Below, in pieces: positions 26,301 through 41,300 of a stretch of 64,000 bases of DNA. How positions within the stretch are numbered: the first letter of the stretch is position 1; each line of letters begins with the position of its first letter. Position numbers and translations under genes: made by a program. Source of the stretch: Tetranychus cinnabarinus (Eukaryota > Arthropoda > Arachnida > Trombidiformes > Tetranychidae); contig WHVY01000003.1 in NCBI GenBank assembly GCA_022266195.1, positions 4,030,001 to 4,094,000 on the forward strand, in the 5' to 3' direction. The notes beneath the pieces are model-generated. The model did not search any database. It was not told the DNA's origin and worked only from the letters and a program-made list of their open reading frames with translations.

Positions 26301-29300
26301 CAAGTGAACAAATTTTGTTCCCTTTTTTGATGGGGAAAAAATGCGAGCAAAACTTTTCATTTCTTTATATTCCAAAGGGTATTAAAAAAGCATGATAAAC
26401 AAGAAGAAAAATTGTTGACCCGAATAAGTTGAAATCATCATGAAATTCAGCAACAGTAATCAGATTGGGTAAAGTCAGTAAGGAAACTAGAAAATGGTAA
26501 ACATGAAGTTTGATCAAAGTAAAGTTCATTTGAAAATTGTATAATTTACAAGATTGACAATTGAATCAAATTTCAAGATGAAAAGTGTTGATAAAAAAAG
26601 ACGATTCAAGTGGAAAATGAATTCATCATTAAAAGTTTCAACAATAACTTGAGCAATTATTGTAAGGAGAAAAGGTAAAGAATTTCATTTTTCGCCATCT
26701 CTTGAAACTTGAAAAGGTAAACTTGTAAGGTTGATGGATTGCAATTGGATTGAAAAGGATTATTGATTAATTTACTTTGTTGTTTGTTGAAAGCATTTCA
26801 CCTGGTTTAAGATGATGATCAAGATGAGTTTTACCCTGACAAGAGTTTCAATGTTTAATCAACGTTTCTCTTTTCACGTTTCAAAACAAGTGGACCCGAT
26901 AATAACATGATGATTACAGTTTAACTTTGCAAGGTTAATTATTTTTACGCTTCATTAATCTGTTCCTCTCAAGATTCATGTGAATCAGGGAAAAGTCTTC
27001 TTCTCTTATCTTTATAATACAACAAATAATATAATTATCAGTTTGATAAATGAAACAGAATTGCTATTTTTATTAGTAAATAACTAATTTATATTTATGT
27101 AGCTAACAATTTTACCAATCCTATTCTGTAAACCTTGTTAAACGGCTAATAAGATTAACTGTTGAAGCTAATAATTATCATCAGTTGTAGCTTGTCTCAC
27201 AAAATCAACAATCTAACCCAAAAATGTTTCTTCTCATCAACCTTCAACCTTTCAGCCAATCTTTAACATTACCTATTAAAGGGTGAAAATTTAAAGACGA
27301 GTTCAACTCGAGTCGATCATTGGTTTTGCATTATTGCAGTAAAGAGCTGAATCGATGAGCTGATTTGATCGTAATCAGCTTACTTTGAGTCAAAGTTAAT
27401 TTCCGTTTTTTTGCTGATTAAAGTTGCAAGTTTACTCGAGCTTTTGAAAAGCTACTTTCATGAGTCTGGATTTGATCCTAATAAACATTTTAAAATTTGA
27501 TGAAACTTTTGCTGAAGGTTCAACTTAAAATGAGTGTAAAGTTACATTTCGATTGGTTCAAAATGAACATAATTTTTTCTTTTTTTTGTTTTTTCTCCTT
27601 TATATTGTGTTTCAAGTTGGTTCACATTGAAACTCAATAATGTTATTGATGATGGCCCAGAGCAAAGTTGAACAATATTGAATCATGAACAACGTGTGAT
27701 GAGACCAAAAGAGACTACTCTTGAGATTAATTTTACAGAATGGAAATTTGATCAACGATTTTTTCTTTTGCCTTCAGTCTTTTTTCTCACTCCTTTCATC
27801 TTGTTTCATAATTTCATTTGACTTGAATTAAGGTAATGAAAGTGACGGAACTCGAGATAAGGTGTTGCACTAATACATTAGTAAATCAATCATGTTAATG
27901 TTTTTGGGGTAAATTGAATAATGAAAAGTGTTTAACTGGCAGAATGACAAGTGTTCGAGTTTTTCAACTTTACCAGAATGATGCTCATGACACAGATTAT
28001 ATATCGAACCTGATTGCCTCCCTGGTTATGGCAAGGATAAAGGCCCACTGGCTTATGTAAATCTTGTTTCCGTGCTGGTGAATCAAGGCACATTTTGTTC
28101 GGTGAATCGCCACCCAAATTACGAACCTGATTTTGTTAGAACCAGAAAAGAAAGAAAGCCAGAAGAACCAGTAGAAAAGGAGAAAAAAAGAATTGGGTTA
28201 GAATCGTGTTACTGAAAGGGTTAACAGAATGGGAAACATGATCATGGGTGGCTTAGAACTACATGACAATTCAAGATGATTCATGGTGATTCATTGCAAA
28301 GAGAAGATGAAAAATTTTCATTTCCCTTTAACCTTGGATTATATCATTATCCAACTCTCAAATTTTCACTCCCAGATGAAGGGAAGGAAAGAAGGAAAAA
28401 GTTGAGTAAAAAACGACCAACTTACCTCTCCTGAAGCAACAGCTTCACCGGGTATAAACAACTCGGGATAAACGTTCTTGACATACCATTCAAAGGATTT
28501 ACAGTTGAGTTGATCGCGAAGCTTTTTACGGTCAGTAACATCACCATAGTCACCCTAAAGGTAGAGATGAAGATTAGAATCAAGGCGAACTTTGAATTTA
28601 TGGATCAACTTTAAATTGTTTGTTTCACTGAGTTTTGTATTGCATCAGTTTCATCATTTATTTTTCCTGAAACACAATGATGAGCAAATTTATTCAACCA
28701 AATCAGATTGCTATTGATCTTGTAAGAATTATGTAAACCATTTTTTTGCCTCTAAAGTCAACTTCATTTTAAAGCTTTATTTGACTTTAAAATCTGGACA
28801 AAGGAAAGAGGAAAATGGCCAAAAAAGATAAATTGAAAAACTTCAATAACTTGAATATCGAATAAGCCAGAAGAGTCCAAGAAATGGAGAAATGCATTTT
28901 TCGATTAATCTTTTCTTCAACAAAAAATCCAAATAAATTTCCAAAACTTATTCAATTAACTCTCGAAAATTGATTCAAATTATCAAAGCATTTCAAAAAT
29001 TTTCAAATTCAAATTGAAATCAACTTTTGAATAAAATTTTCATGAAAATTTCAAATTCTCAACATTAAATAATGAAAAATAAATTGAATAAATATTGATA
29101 ATTGACTCGAAATCGAACTCGAAAAACGCCTTTTTTTGCATCAAAATCATTTGGAAAATCATTAGACTATTATCATGAGAAAATGTGGAATGAAAAATTG
29201 ATGAAATTGGATGATTGACAAAAAGTGAATCGAAAAAGGTTCCATAAGTATATCATTTGGAATAATCTCAACTTGACTTTTCATGATTTATTGTACCTTT

Positions 29301-32300
29301 ACCTTTCAACTGTAAAAGTGAAAAAAAGAAGTGAAAAAATATCATCAAATGATATTCATATTTATACACAATTTTCATCCAAAAGCATTGTCTTTACTCG
29401 GAAAATTTGTAAGTAAACTTAAATGGAAAAGGAAAAAGTCAGAGAAATAAATATAAATATATTTTCAGTTTCTATTTATTTTCATGAATATGATAAAATA
29501 ACATTCATCTACATATTAGATCTTTTTTACTCTGAAAACATCATGTTTTCTCCCAAGAGTTCTCATGCAAAAATGAGTCAAGATAAACTGTAGGAATGTT
29601 TTCACTCCATGTAATGATGGAAAAAGTAAATTTATCAAATTTAAGGATCATGTTGTTGATGATCATCATGATGATGGTGGAAGAGTGAAAGGATGAAAAG
29701 GACAAACTTTGTTTTTTCCTTCTAATACTTTTCTTCTGTTCCTTCAAATGAATTGAAATTGAAAAGTGAGAAAACAAAATTTATGATTCAGTGACATTGT
29801 TGTTACCAAAATGTAATAATATTATTACTCTATTATCATATGATAATATCATGAAATAAATATCTATAAAACTGGGAGTTAAAGATGAATCATGGAACAG
29901 GTTTTTGCACAGGTTTGGAGGATTCATGATCAAAATGAATTGGATCAACGGATAAAAATGTTGCTCATAATGTAATGGAAGAAAGTCAAATGAGAATGTT
30001 TCATTTTTTTATCTTCTTTTGCTGTTGCTTTACAGGCAATAGAGTCAAGTGTTTTGGGTGATGATTGGGATGGAATGATAATGATGATCAGAATGATGAT
30101 GTTGATGATGAGTATTATCAGAATAATGCTATTGGCAAATAAGTTAACTTTTTGCTTGGGAGTTGAGAAGAGCTTTTTTTGCTTGTTGTTGTTGTGAGGT
30201 AAGAAAAGGGCCAAAATGTATCATGGGAAAAGTCAAAGGAAGACGAAGAATAAGTTGAAAGAAGATGAAGATTGACAGTATTTCAAGAGCTCTTAAAGTG
30301 TGCACAATCATTGATCGATCAGGGCAAGGACATGACTATGCACAGAATCATCCATCACCGTAACATTTCATCTTCAACATTACTTTTTTTCTGCTCTTGC
30401 TGTTCACATTTTTTTACTCATCTCAATGAGCAAGTGGTAATACAAGGAAAACATAACTAATTGAATGGCAGTTTTACCAGATTCTGAGTTTGGAGTTTCA
30501 TCAACTCATTCGATTAAAAAAATTGACCTTTATTTCTCATCTAAAATTGAACCGTCAGTAAATCGATCCAAAAGGTAACATGAATCTGTAATTTAAACTT
30601 GAAAAAAATTCAGAAAATTTCATCCAGAAATAGAAAAAAACTGAGACTGAGAAATTTAAAAAAAGAAAATGAAAAATCAATTGAACATTCAACCGGTAAT
30701 CCAACGAAATTTTAATGGTCAAGAGTTGCGATCTTTCAATCTGAAAGTTTATCAATTTTCGACTTTTCAAAATCAAGTTTGTAAGTCAAAGTACATGTGC
30801 TTCATTGCATCACGTAAATGCCTAATGCAAAGACCTTCTGATGTATAAATGTTTGACCGAGACGACAAGCTTCTTAGGTTAAGTGATGAAGTCAGACTAG
30901 TGACGACTGATGTATTAATAGCTTCAACAATTGAATCATTTATAGTCAGTTGATCCTACTGTTTCAGGTCAAGACCAAGACCGAGAGACTACCTAACCGA
31001 GACTCATTTTGCTGCTGATTGGCAGTAAATGTTTCAGCTAGGACAATTGCAAAATTACAATTTATTGTTTTGGATTTTTGATTTTGAATGTTTTTCTGGT
31101 AAAATTTTGAAATTTTAGTCAAGCTAAAAACTATAATTAATAATGAATAAAGGAGAGAAAATTGATTCTAATTTTTTCTGATAAAGTCGTACGTTTTGAT
31201 CGATTGCTTCTTGAATAATTGAGAAACAATGAAACTTGAATTGAATTGGCAACTTTGTTAATCAAAGTCAATTCATTTTACACTTTGCACGTTTGATGAT
31301 AATGGATGGCTAATCAATTATGATCATGTGTTAAAATTTAAATGAAAACTGAATGATGAAACCACAAATTACATGAGCCAAAAAAAGGAAAACGACAAAT
31401 TTAAACTTTTCATTTCACCATAAACCTTGTATTTGCTCTCAATTTAACAAATCAACTGGGAACAATAATTTTCAAGCCTTTTACTTTTAACCCTTAAACC
31501 TTGAACATCATCTTGAAGGCAATAACACAATATCAAATTGTGATCTGCAAAAACAGTGAAAAACTGATGAACAGTAAATGGTTGGTTTAAACTATCAACC
31601 AGGGAGAAATAGATTTGTGTTTCATTTTCTGATATGGAAACTCAGTTATATGAAGGTTACTTTAGCAAGTAAACGGCAAAAGTTGAGAATTGAATTGGAA
31701 TCTTCATTTTCCTATCAAGAATAAAGTTTAACAAGTGAAATGATGCTTTGAATTGTAAACAAAAATTGAAAGTTGATGCGAAAAGTGAGTGAAGATGAAC
31801 AAAAGTGAAACTTGCCAGATTGTTTCCAATCCTTTGGTAATAATACTTCTTATAATCATCCATCCAAACTTCAGCCAAACGAATTGAATTGCGAACAAGA
31901 ACGTTGACACCAGTTTTCCATTTATATGGACTTCGACTTCGAAATATGTGACCAACATGGGAACAAGGGATTATCTCCAAGACTCCACCACACATCCAAG
32001 TCTATTCATGATCATGATTGAAGAAGCCAACCAAAATGGAATGAAAAGAAGATAAAAAATGAAAAATAATGGCAAGGTTATCAAAGAATCAAAAGGATAA
32101 TCATGAAGAATCATCAAGTAATGCTGAATGAAAAGAGATAAAAAAGAGTTTACACAAGAAAAGAAATGATAAAAAAAAGTTGTTGTTGTCATACTAAAAG
32201 TAGATCATGTTTTATCTTGATAATCCTGATGACATTTACAGTTCCAAGTGAATCAATTTGGAATGAAATTTCAGTCTCACCAAAGATTAGATTGTTCATG

Positions 32301-35300
32301 TTTATTTATAATCTTTTTTTTCTCTACTTTTTCTGTTCATCCAACAATTGCTCCATCTTTTGGTTTCATGTTTTCTTCTCATTGTTATCACCATGATGAT
32401 AATTGAAATTCTGGATTGTGATAAAGTGAACAAAGAAAAATGTCATTTATTCTCACCTTGAAAGAGAGTTCCAAGTTTTCTCCGCCCCAGATGTCAAATC
32501 CACTATCATAAGTTCCAAGACGTTCGAAGAAATCTTTACTAATGGAAAACAGTCCACCAGCCATGGTTGGTGACCTGAAGTTGGTCGAAAGATGAACAAC
32601 AATCAATTAGATGATTCATTGAAACTGGTTCACATTCAAATTACTTTTAGTTTCAACACTTTTTACAACCTTTACTGAAATGACCTTTAAAAGTGTTGAC
32701 TTGTTAACTCGACTAATTTATTTGGTTCAAGGTAAAAGTTAAATTTGTATTTACAATCATTTGTAATGTGATAGTCAATGGAGTGAAAATGATTGATACA
32801 ACTTTTTTATCTTTTTGTTTATTTATTATATTGATATTTTCAACTTCAATATTCTTGTTCATTTTTGACTGAATGGTGACAGTTGATGGATAAAATTCAA
32901 TGGGAAAAGGTTATTCAAGCACCTTCATGTCACAAACAATCGACAATTTATTAACATGGAAATAATTTCAATCCTTGATTGAACAATCGACAAGGTCACA
33001 ATAGGAAGGTTCAATTGGAACAGAAAAGATTCAACAATTGATTGGCTCTCGATTGGGAGTTTTGCCTGTCAACTACATTTGGTCAACTGATGGACAGAAA
33101 GTCAAGAATTCAGAAGCTAAAGATTTTTGTCGAAAATTCCGAAAAATTCTTGAGAACATCAACATTGCGAAAAAATTTGTTGCAAGTTGACTTGTAAATT
33201 TTTACGCATTTTGTCGATATTCTGTGAATGAATTTCTGCGACTTTTCCTGGGAGTTGCAGTTGGAGTTTTGTCGAGAGTTTGAATCAAATTGTAAAATGT
33301 TTGCTTACCTGACTGGATCGGTGGAATGAACTCGTCGTTTCTTTTCCCGATCAGGAATAGCATGCCAGTTGAATTGAAGATTCCAGTCGAAACCACCGAC
33401 ATTGATGGAGTTGGCATCACCTCGATAGTGATATTCAAATGTTTTATCATTGATAACATCGATAACTGGACAAACTACAGTGTTTGGATCACGAGCAATT
33501 CTGTCGAGTAAAGGCTGTAACCAACCCTCTGTGCACTCACAGTGCGAGTCGAGGTAGGTCAGGACGGGAGCAGTTGCTTCATTGGCACCTAATAGCCGAG
33601 CTCGAATCAAGCCTTCACGCTTCTTGGCTCGGATAATCTTTACTTTACCTAAAGGTTTAACATACTCTTCCAAGGGTTTCATAAGATCCTCTGATTCCAT
33701 AATTGATCGAGAGCGCCAAAAAGATCATCAATTTCAATCATGACAACATATTGCAGTAAACATTATCACAATAAAGACAATAATTTTCATCAACAGCAAT
33801 AAGACCAACCAAGGAAAAGAATGGAAAAAGCAAAAAGCAATTTCAATGTTGTGTTTACCCAAGTTGAACACACAATTGGAAAGTAAGCAAAGTAAAGGAA
33901 AGAAAAAGACAAACATGGAAGATAATTAATTAGCCTTTGGTTAATTAAGTTTTCAATTAAGCAAAAATCTTGCCAACAAAAAAAACAACTAATAAGCAAA
34001 TTTACTCATAAGTTTACCTTTTCTACTCAATCTCAACTTGATTACTATTAAAAAGCTTGCTAATTGAGCTTGAGACATTTTCACTTGAACAAGCTGGGAG
34101 TGAAATTTATTAATACTATTATAACTGATTATCTTGGAATGGAAAGTTAACCAAGTAAACTTTTCTTGTTAATTGCATTTTCTTGTCAAAACTTTCAAAT
34201 TGTCTATCACTTTCTTAATGGGACAAGTTTGGGTTCATCATTACATTTGCAATAACAATTATTGAGAAAAAGAGGAAAGAAAATTAATTCATTGATTAGA
34301 CCACCTTGGGCTGAACACTGTCATCATCGTTATTATTAATGACTATCATTATTAGACTGCAAAATGCAATAAAAGATGATTATCAATGGAAACATTGACA
34401 CAAATTGAATCAACATTTACATGGGAAAACTACTCAAGGGAATCATTTGATATTAACTAATCAAGGGTGAGAGTTGAACTGATAATTACCTCTGTTTGAA
34501 AAATCATCGACCAAAATGATTTCTTTAATCAAATTTTCAGGTGATCTATCGAGCACAGAGTGAACTGTTCGCAATAAGACGGACCAAGCTTCATTGTGGA
34601 AGCAAATTATCACACTAGTTTGAGGTAAATTTTCATGATATTTTTCATTTTTACACCTGAAACAAGAGAAACAAGAGATTAAAATTTCATTTTAAATTCA
34701 ATTTTCATGTCAAAACAAATCTCAATATTTTGCACTCCCAGAGTAAATGAAATTCATTGAAATCTATTGCAACTGGATATGATTTTGAATAATGTTATTA
34801 TTACTGTATATTAATGTTGTTTGCCCAATGAATGGAATTAATTAAAATTTAAAAATGAAAATGAAACATGACAAGATAATTTAGAGGATAAATGTTTATC
34901 CTGAAATTGACTTAGCATTTTGCTTGTCAAACTGGTTTTGTTTAATGTAAATGTATTTATCTTGATGAATTATTTTGTTTGTAAATATTGTCTGAAATGA
35001 ATCTATAGTTTGAAGGAAAATTTAATGGGAAAAAATTTACATTTTCTTGTTGCTTGTCAGAATATTTTGCATTATTAGTGGTGTTCATCATCTGAATAAA
35101 TGAATGAAGGGATGAGTTAATTGAAAGAATGTGCCAGGAAATTGTTCGAGGTGTTGATGAGTTTTTAAAGTACAAGCTTCTTCATTGTCAATATCATGTA
35201 GGCTGGATATTGGGCAATCTTTTCAAATCTCTTAAGAACCTTTGGTTCATGAAATAATCCAATATAGCAATCTTGTTTATTGATAATTGTTGACCTTTCA

Positions 35301-38300
35301 TATTGGTTGTAATAACAGTAATCGGTTCAATTTACATTTGAGCAACGAATGTGTTTCAAGGAAGTTTTATTTATAAATCATGGAATCTCAAGAAGTTCAG
35401 AGAGTAATTTACCTAACTGAATTGCATGATTCATACCAATGACCTCACATCAAACGTAAAGAAATAGTCTCAACAAATCATCAATATCGAGACGCGAACC
35501 CGGAGCCTCAATCTTGTTATGCAAGGATACTAACCACTAGGCTACCAGAGATTGATTTTTATTGTAAGGGTTTTATAATATTTATTTTTCATTCATTTCA
35601 GGATCAAATGATAATGATGGATTTGGTTGTTATTGTTTGGATGTTGAAAGCAGTTATCATGAATTTTAATAAAACAGAGTAAATAATGTAACAACTTTAT
35701 TAACATGGGAATGAATAACAACGGACAATAATAATGGATAAAAATAATTTCAACCTTTTCCTCATTTAGACTAGATGAAGCCTTTTGGTATTTCTCTGTT
35801 TCTGATAGTTTCCAAAATTATCCAAGGGAATTGAGCAAAGATCCATGAACAAAATAAAAAGAAGGAAAGAAAAGAAAGAAAGTGGAAAAGAAGCAAATTG
35901 TTACCAAATAACAGTGGCTAAACTTGACAGAATGATAATGGGAAGATGGAAAGAAGACTGAAAAAGATGATGAGATGAAAGAAGATGACGGCAAAGGTTG
36001 CAGTTGAAGAGAAGAGCAAAAAGTAAGGGAAAGGACAAAAGAGGTTCAATAGAGAGTTATATTGAAGCCAATAAAAACGTATTTGGAACGATGAGGGAAA
36101 AGTTGGTGAAAAAGAGAAGTAAAAGAAGAAGAAGAAGAGAAAGAAAAGTTCATTGTGAATGAATGAACAATCCATGGAATGGTAAATATCCAAACAATAT
36201 TATATAAAAATGTACACATCAACATTGGTTTATGATTTATTTTATTATCAAGTGAATTATTGAGAGAAATGGGAAACTCGAATAGCAAGTAATAAGCTTG
36301 ATAAGTTATAAAAGGGTAAAAATCAATGTCAATTGTTGTTCCATTTGCATAAAGAAATTGCCAAATTTTCCAGTCAACATTTGCACACACACAATCAGTT
36401 GGTAATCAAAAGTAAATTTAACAATTTCAAGAATCATGTCATTAACAGATTGTCGAGTCAATTAACAAGATACTTTAACTGTCATGAACTGTTCAAAATG
36501 AGAGTGAAAAACGTTACGATAATCATTACGAAAATTGGACCCAAAATTATGCTCAAAAGGAAAATGATAAAATGCTTTTTTTTCTGGCAAAATTTTCACC
36601 ACTTTTTTCCTCCTCATTTTCATCAATTTTTTAATCTGTATTTCAATTTGGATGAAAGTCTTAGAAATGCTCATGAGAGCACATTTCATGAGATGAAAAA
36701 ATGAACTTAAAAATGATAATTTTCTTTGTCAAAATGAAGTAGAGTTGAGTAAAGTGGCTTTTTCTCGATTTTTTCACTTTTTTTCTCTTCTTCTTCCTTT
36801 GCTCTTCTGAATTAGAGTTGAAGCTTTTTTTTGTTGCCTTGCTGTTGCTGTTTAATATACTTTTGCTTTCATTGAAAATGAATGGCTGAACAGAAAAACA
36901 GGGGAAAAATGAAACTATTTCTAGACGAGGAGACAATGGGAATAGTGTTATAAAAGGGTTCAACATGTTATGAAGCTGAAAGAGCAATCTTTTCTTGTTT
37001 TCCCTCGCAATTGAGATTACAAATTATTCATTCTTGTTTCATTTTAATTGTGAATTACAGGCAGACACAGATTAACAATTCATACATAATGAAATGTAAT
37101 AATGATAATTGTCAAGAGGCAATTCATCTTGTTCAATGTATAATCTTCAACATGACAAGTGAAAATTGGACCAAAATGTAGTTTCAATTAGGCTTTGTTT
37201 TTCATCGTCAATTTGTTGAAATTCAATTTATCATTTTCATCTGCCGTTTGACCAGTTTCATGTAAACCTTTGAATGGGTCAACATTTAAACAAAAGATTT
37301 TTTTGCCTAATGTTAATCATTTTCTGGATGGCAAATGAGTTTACAATTGGCTTCAATTTGTTAACCTTGCATGTTGAGAATGGTTCAATTGAAAGTTTTC
37401 ATGATGTACTTGGCACATGCAATTGGCTAAATGTGTTGAAGTGCGAATCAAACAAACTGGAATGATGAAACTTTTAATGACACTGAATGAGATACAAATG
37501 GTGTTTGTTTAAAAATTTTACAACACTTTTCTTTGTTGTTCAATCATGGCTTGAAATGGATTGAAAAGATGCCTTTTTGTTGAAAGTAAAATTGGACGAG
37601 AAATTTATTTCTTTTGGCTTTTCAAAAAGCAAAATGTAATTTTGTTTCGCTCCTACAAATTTAAGTCAACATTGGAAATGCACTTTTTAAATGGTTCCGT
37701 TAAGAGTATTTCTGGCTTCATGGTTTCATTCAACCATTAGATGCAATGTTATTATGTTTAAAATTCAATTTCATACATTATGCAATTTCATATCGTAAGC
37801 CAAGTCACCTTAAAGAAACAACAAACATGAATTTACAATCTTACTCTCAAAGTTTTGCATTATTTTATCAAAATGTTTATCAACAGCAACATCAACTTTA
37901 GTCATAGAAAAGGTAAACTTGCGAATCCAAAAAAATTGCTTAAAAATTTCGAAATAAGATCATGGAATGCAATTTCTCTCTTACCTTGGAAGAAGTAGTT
38001 ATTGCTAGCACACCGAAGCTAGTGAATGCAGTCATTCAGTTAAATCTCGACTCAGACTATCATAAGACTCAGTCGATTTGCCATCGAGTGACTTGTCCAC
38101 TGATCGTTGAATCAAAACATTTGAGGCTAAGAGACCTGATTGAAGAGTAACCAAAAGATCTTTCAAGCTGATTTCAAGCGTATTTTTACATCAAAAATTG
38201 AAGCCTCAAGTGCATCAAAAATCAATGAATATGAGGCTTTCAATTTCTGACTCAAGCTTTCAAATTTTAATCAATTTCTCAATCAAGTCGATTGGTTCAA

Positions 38301-41300
38301 TTATTTCACTTTGAATGATTCTGGCCAACCAATTTTTAACTGAAAGGTAAAGTTTGATTATTTTCAATTTAAAAATGGTTTGCAATTGGACAGTTAAAGT
38401 TGGCTATTATCATGTAAAGTTGCTCAACTTACAAAAGAGTTGAACTTATTGGCTTTATCTAGCTTCTTCCTTTACTTTGAGACGACATTTTCAATAATAT
38501 TTACATTTGGGATGATTTAATAGATTGTAATCAACTCTACTCAAAGTTGATCCAAGATTTTGATCGATAACAAATTCGAGTTGAATTGTCACAATAATAA
38601 TGCAAAATAACTCAATTCTTTGTAAACTTGAATCAAAGTTGAACAAATTTTCCAGGCAACATTGAAGGTGTAAATGTTTATCAAGATCAAATCAACTCAT
38701 AAATTCATTCATCGAGTAAAACTTGAAATATTGAACAATTTTCTCAAAGCAAACAAACTTGATTAAACTCCAAGTCAATTGTAATCTTTTAGTGACATTT
38801 ATTAGATTCAAAGCATTTTACGACAAAATTAATCAATTGATCATACTATTTTCACAGACCCACTTTTGTTTCAAATGTCAATATCATCAGGTTAATCACT
38901 TGGATCAATTGAACTGTCAAAAGTATATTTTCTTATTTGTATATCTTGGCATTAACAGAGCAAAGAGAAACAAAAATCTTCCAGAAATGCCAATTTAAAT
39001 GCAATGGATAGACGTGAGAGGTAAAAAAGTTGTCGGATTTAAATTGTCATTTCCAATAGCAGCTCAACGGAAACTTGAAGATTTATCTCATCAAAGTGTA
39101 AGACAAATGCAACAACAATAGATGTAAACTTGATTCAAGTCACGCAAATGATAAAGAAATGGCAAATTTCGTTGAAACAATTTCATCTCAATTTCAACGA
39201 AACTTGATATCTAACCATTTCATGTAACAATTATCAAATGATAAAATCTACAAATTCCAGATGCTCATATTGCTCCTCTCAATTAGTCTTCATTAATAGA
39301 AGACAAAATTCTGAGCAAAAGATAAAAAAATATTTACTTTTCCCGTTTATTCAACTTTTCAAATAAACATTATCTACTTGAACTGTTCCTCACGTAAATA
39401 ACAGAATAAAATGGCCGATGAAAACGATTCCAATATGAGTTAAGTTAGAGTTTATCTTCAAGTGAAGTTTTGAAGTTTTCAGGGAATCAAGAAAATAGAT
39501 GAAATTATCATTTATTTAGCAACCAGACAAAGCTGCCTAATTAGTTGTTTGCATTGAATCATTAGTTCTATCATTATCAAGAACAAAATCAATCTGGGAA
39601 TCAGAAAGTAAAAGTTGATGATAATGATGAGGTAAGAGTCAACCCTATTATTCCTAATCTTTTCAGTCAATATACACTTCATCAGAAGTCATTATCTTAA
39701 TATTATGAGTTTATATCTGAATGTTAGAAAAACATTTTCGTAGCAAGAAAATGAGATAATGTGAGATGTTTTTTTTCCTCTTTTCTACTTTTTCTTCTCT
39801 TCGTCCTTCTTATTCCTATTACTAGAGCATTATTTTTTGCTTACAGATATATGCTATTATTATGAGATTTAGTTAAGAGACAATGAAATCATCGTATTAG
39901 ATGGAAAACTGGGTGAAAAAAAGGAATAAAGTTTACGATAAATTGCATTGCAATATGAGAAAGACAAAAGGCGAAACTGAAAAGATGACAAATGATGGAA
40001 TGAGCTGTTGAATGATGAGTGATGAAAAAAAAAGTTGCTTCATGTGACATTAAAATACTAAAAGTATTCAGCCTGATAATTTATTGTGCATGAACAATTG
40101 CCGGATAATTAATGGAGTAAAAGAGTCTGGGAGTAATTTACAGTTCAAAATTCAATATAATGATGTTCAAGTTGATCTCATTCTAATAAACATTTCGTTT
40201 CAATTGAATAACTGATTACAATTAAAAACTCAAAATAAAAAGATGTTACAATAGTCCAGTGAGTTGCTCGTCTCAAAAGGTTACGTCGTAGGTTCGAGGA
40301 CTCAATCCAGGTTGAGTTGTTTTAAATTTAAACTAAATGCCGATCAATTTACGTTTAGAATTTGGATTTTTATCATTTTGTCTAAATGTGCCAAACTTGC
40401 GGAACTTTTAAAATCCAAGAAAAGTTTTTGAACACATCGAGTTTGATCGAAAATTAAGAAACGATTAAGAATTTTTGAAATTGTTGTGATGAAAGGAGCA
40501 TTTGAATAACCCCGAAAGCGCATTATATCATTATTTTATATTTACTTATCATGAAATTGCCAATGATCAACTGAAGCTGAAAATGAAACATTCCAACAAT
40601 CGCTTGATTCGGATGTTGCAACAGTAAACAGTCGACTGTAAACTAAATAAACTTTAATCAATCAAGTAAAATATTCAATGTTTATTTTCATGTGAAACAA
40701 ATGTCAAGAGTTTAAGGAAAGTTTATCCAGAAAAGACTGAGCGTTTCATGGTGAATGTATAATTGAAAGTAGTCTCAATAATCACTGACGAGTTCAACTT
40801 TTCATTTATCGCAACAATGACAACCGATAACCTTTGAAAAGTGAGCTTTTGTGCTGAGCCAATTGAAGCTCTTGTTTGAACAGTAATCATCTGTATTACA
40901 ATGAATGAATTATCTGAATGAATTAAAAGGTAATGTGAATCAACAATTACATGATCATCATCATGATTCAAGGCTTAATATCCTTGACTTTTAAGATGTT
41001 TATTTATAACCTATTTTTTCCCTTTTCATCCTTTTCCTACCTTCATCTACCAATGTAAACATAAACAACATTTTTTGTCTTGCTCTGCTTTTCAACATTT
41101 TGCTTCTTCATCCAACGACTTGAAGATTCTTGGAGTGAAATTTTCTGTCTGTATCTACAATTCCTGTGAGAGATTGAACCTGAAAGATGAAGAGGTGATC
41201 AATTGATGTTTGTGGATGGTGAGAAGAGAGAAAGAAGAAGATAAAGAATGAGAAAGTCTGGAAAAAAATTCTTGTTCGCTTCGAGTTTTCTTCGTCTTTT

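Larger units (their letters stand above)
28555..31815. other. PGANT intron 6 (GC-AG), no exon found
   Basis: 3.26 kb with a GC donor. It contains two adjacent perfect palindromes (29813-29847) and short GAT-rich stretches near 29650 and 30080. Open frames inside show no domain resemblance. Confidence 0.65.

Noticed and set aside
33326..33511. Plus-strand open frame
   Set aside because: Antisense shadow of PGANT exon 4 (catalytic domain).
35484..35551. Functional tRNA gene on the minus strand
   Set aside because: The acceptor strands do not pair and the anticodon stem is broken, so it is kept only as a tRNA-like repeat.
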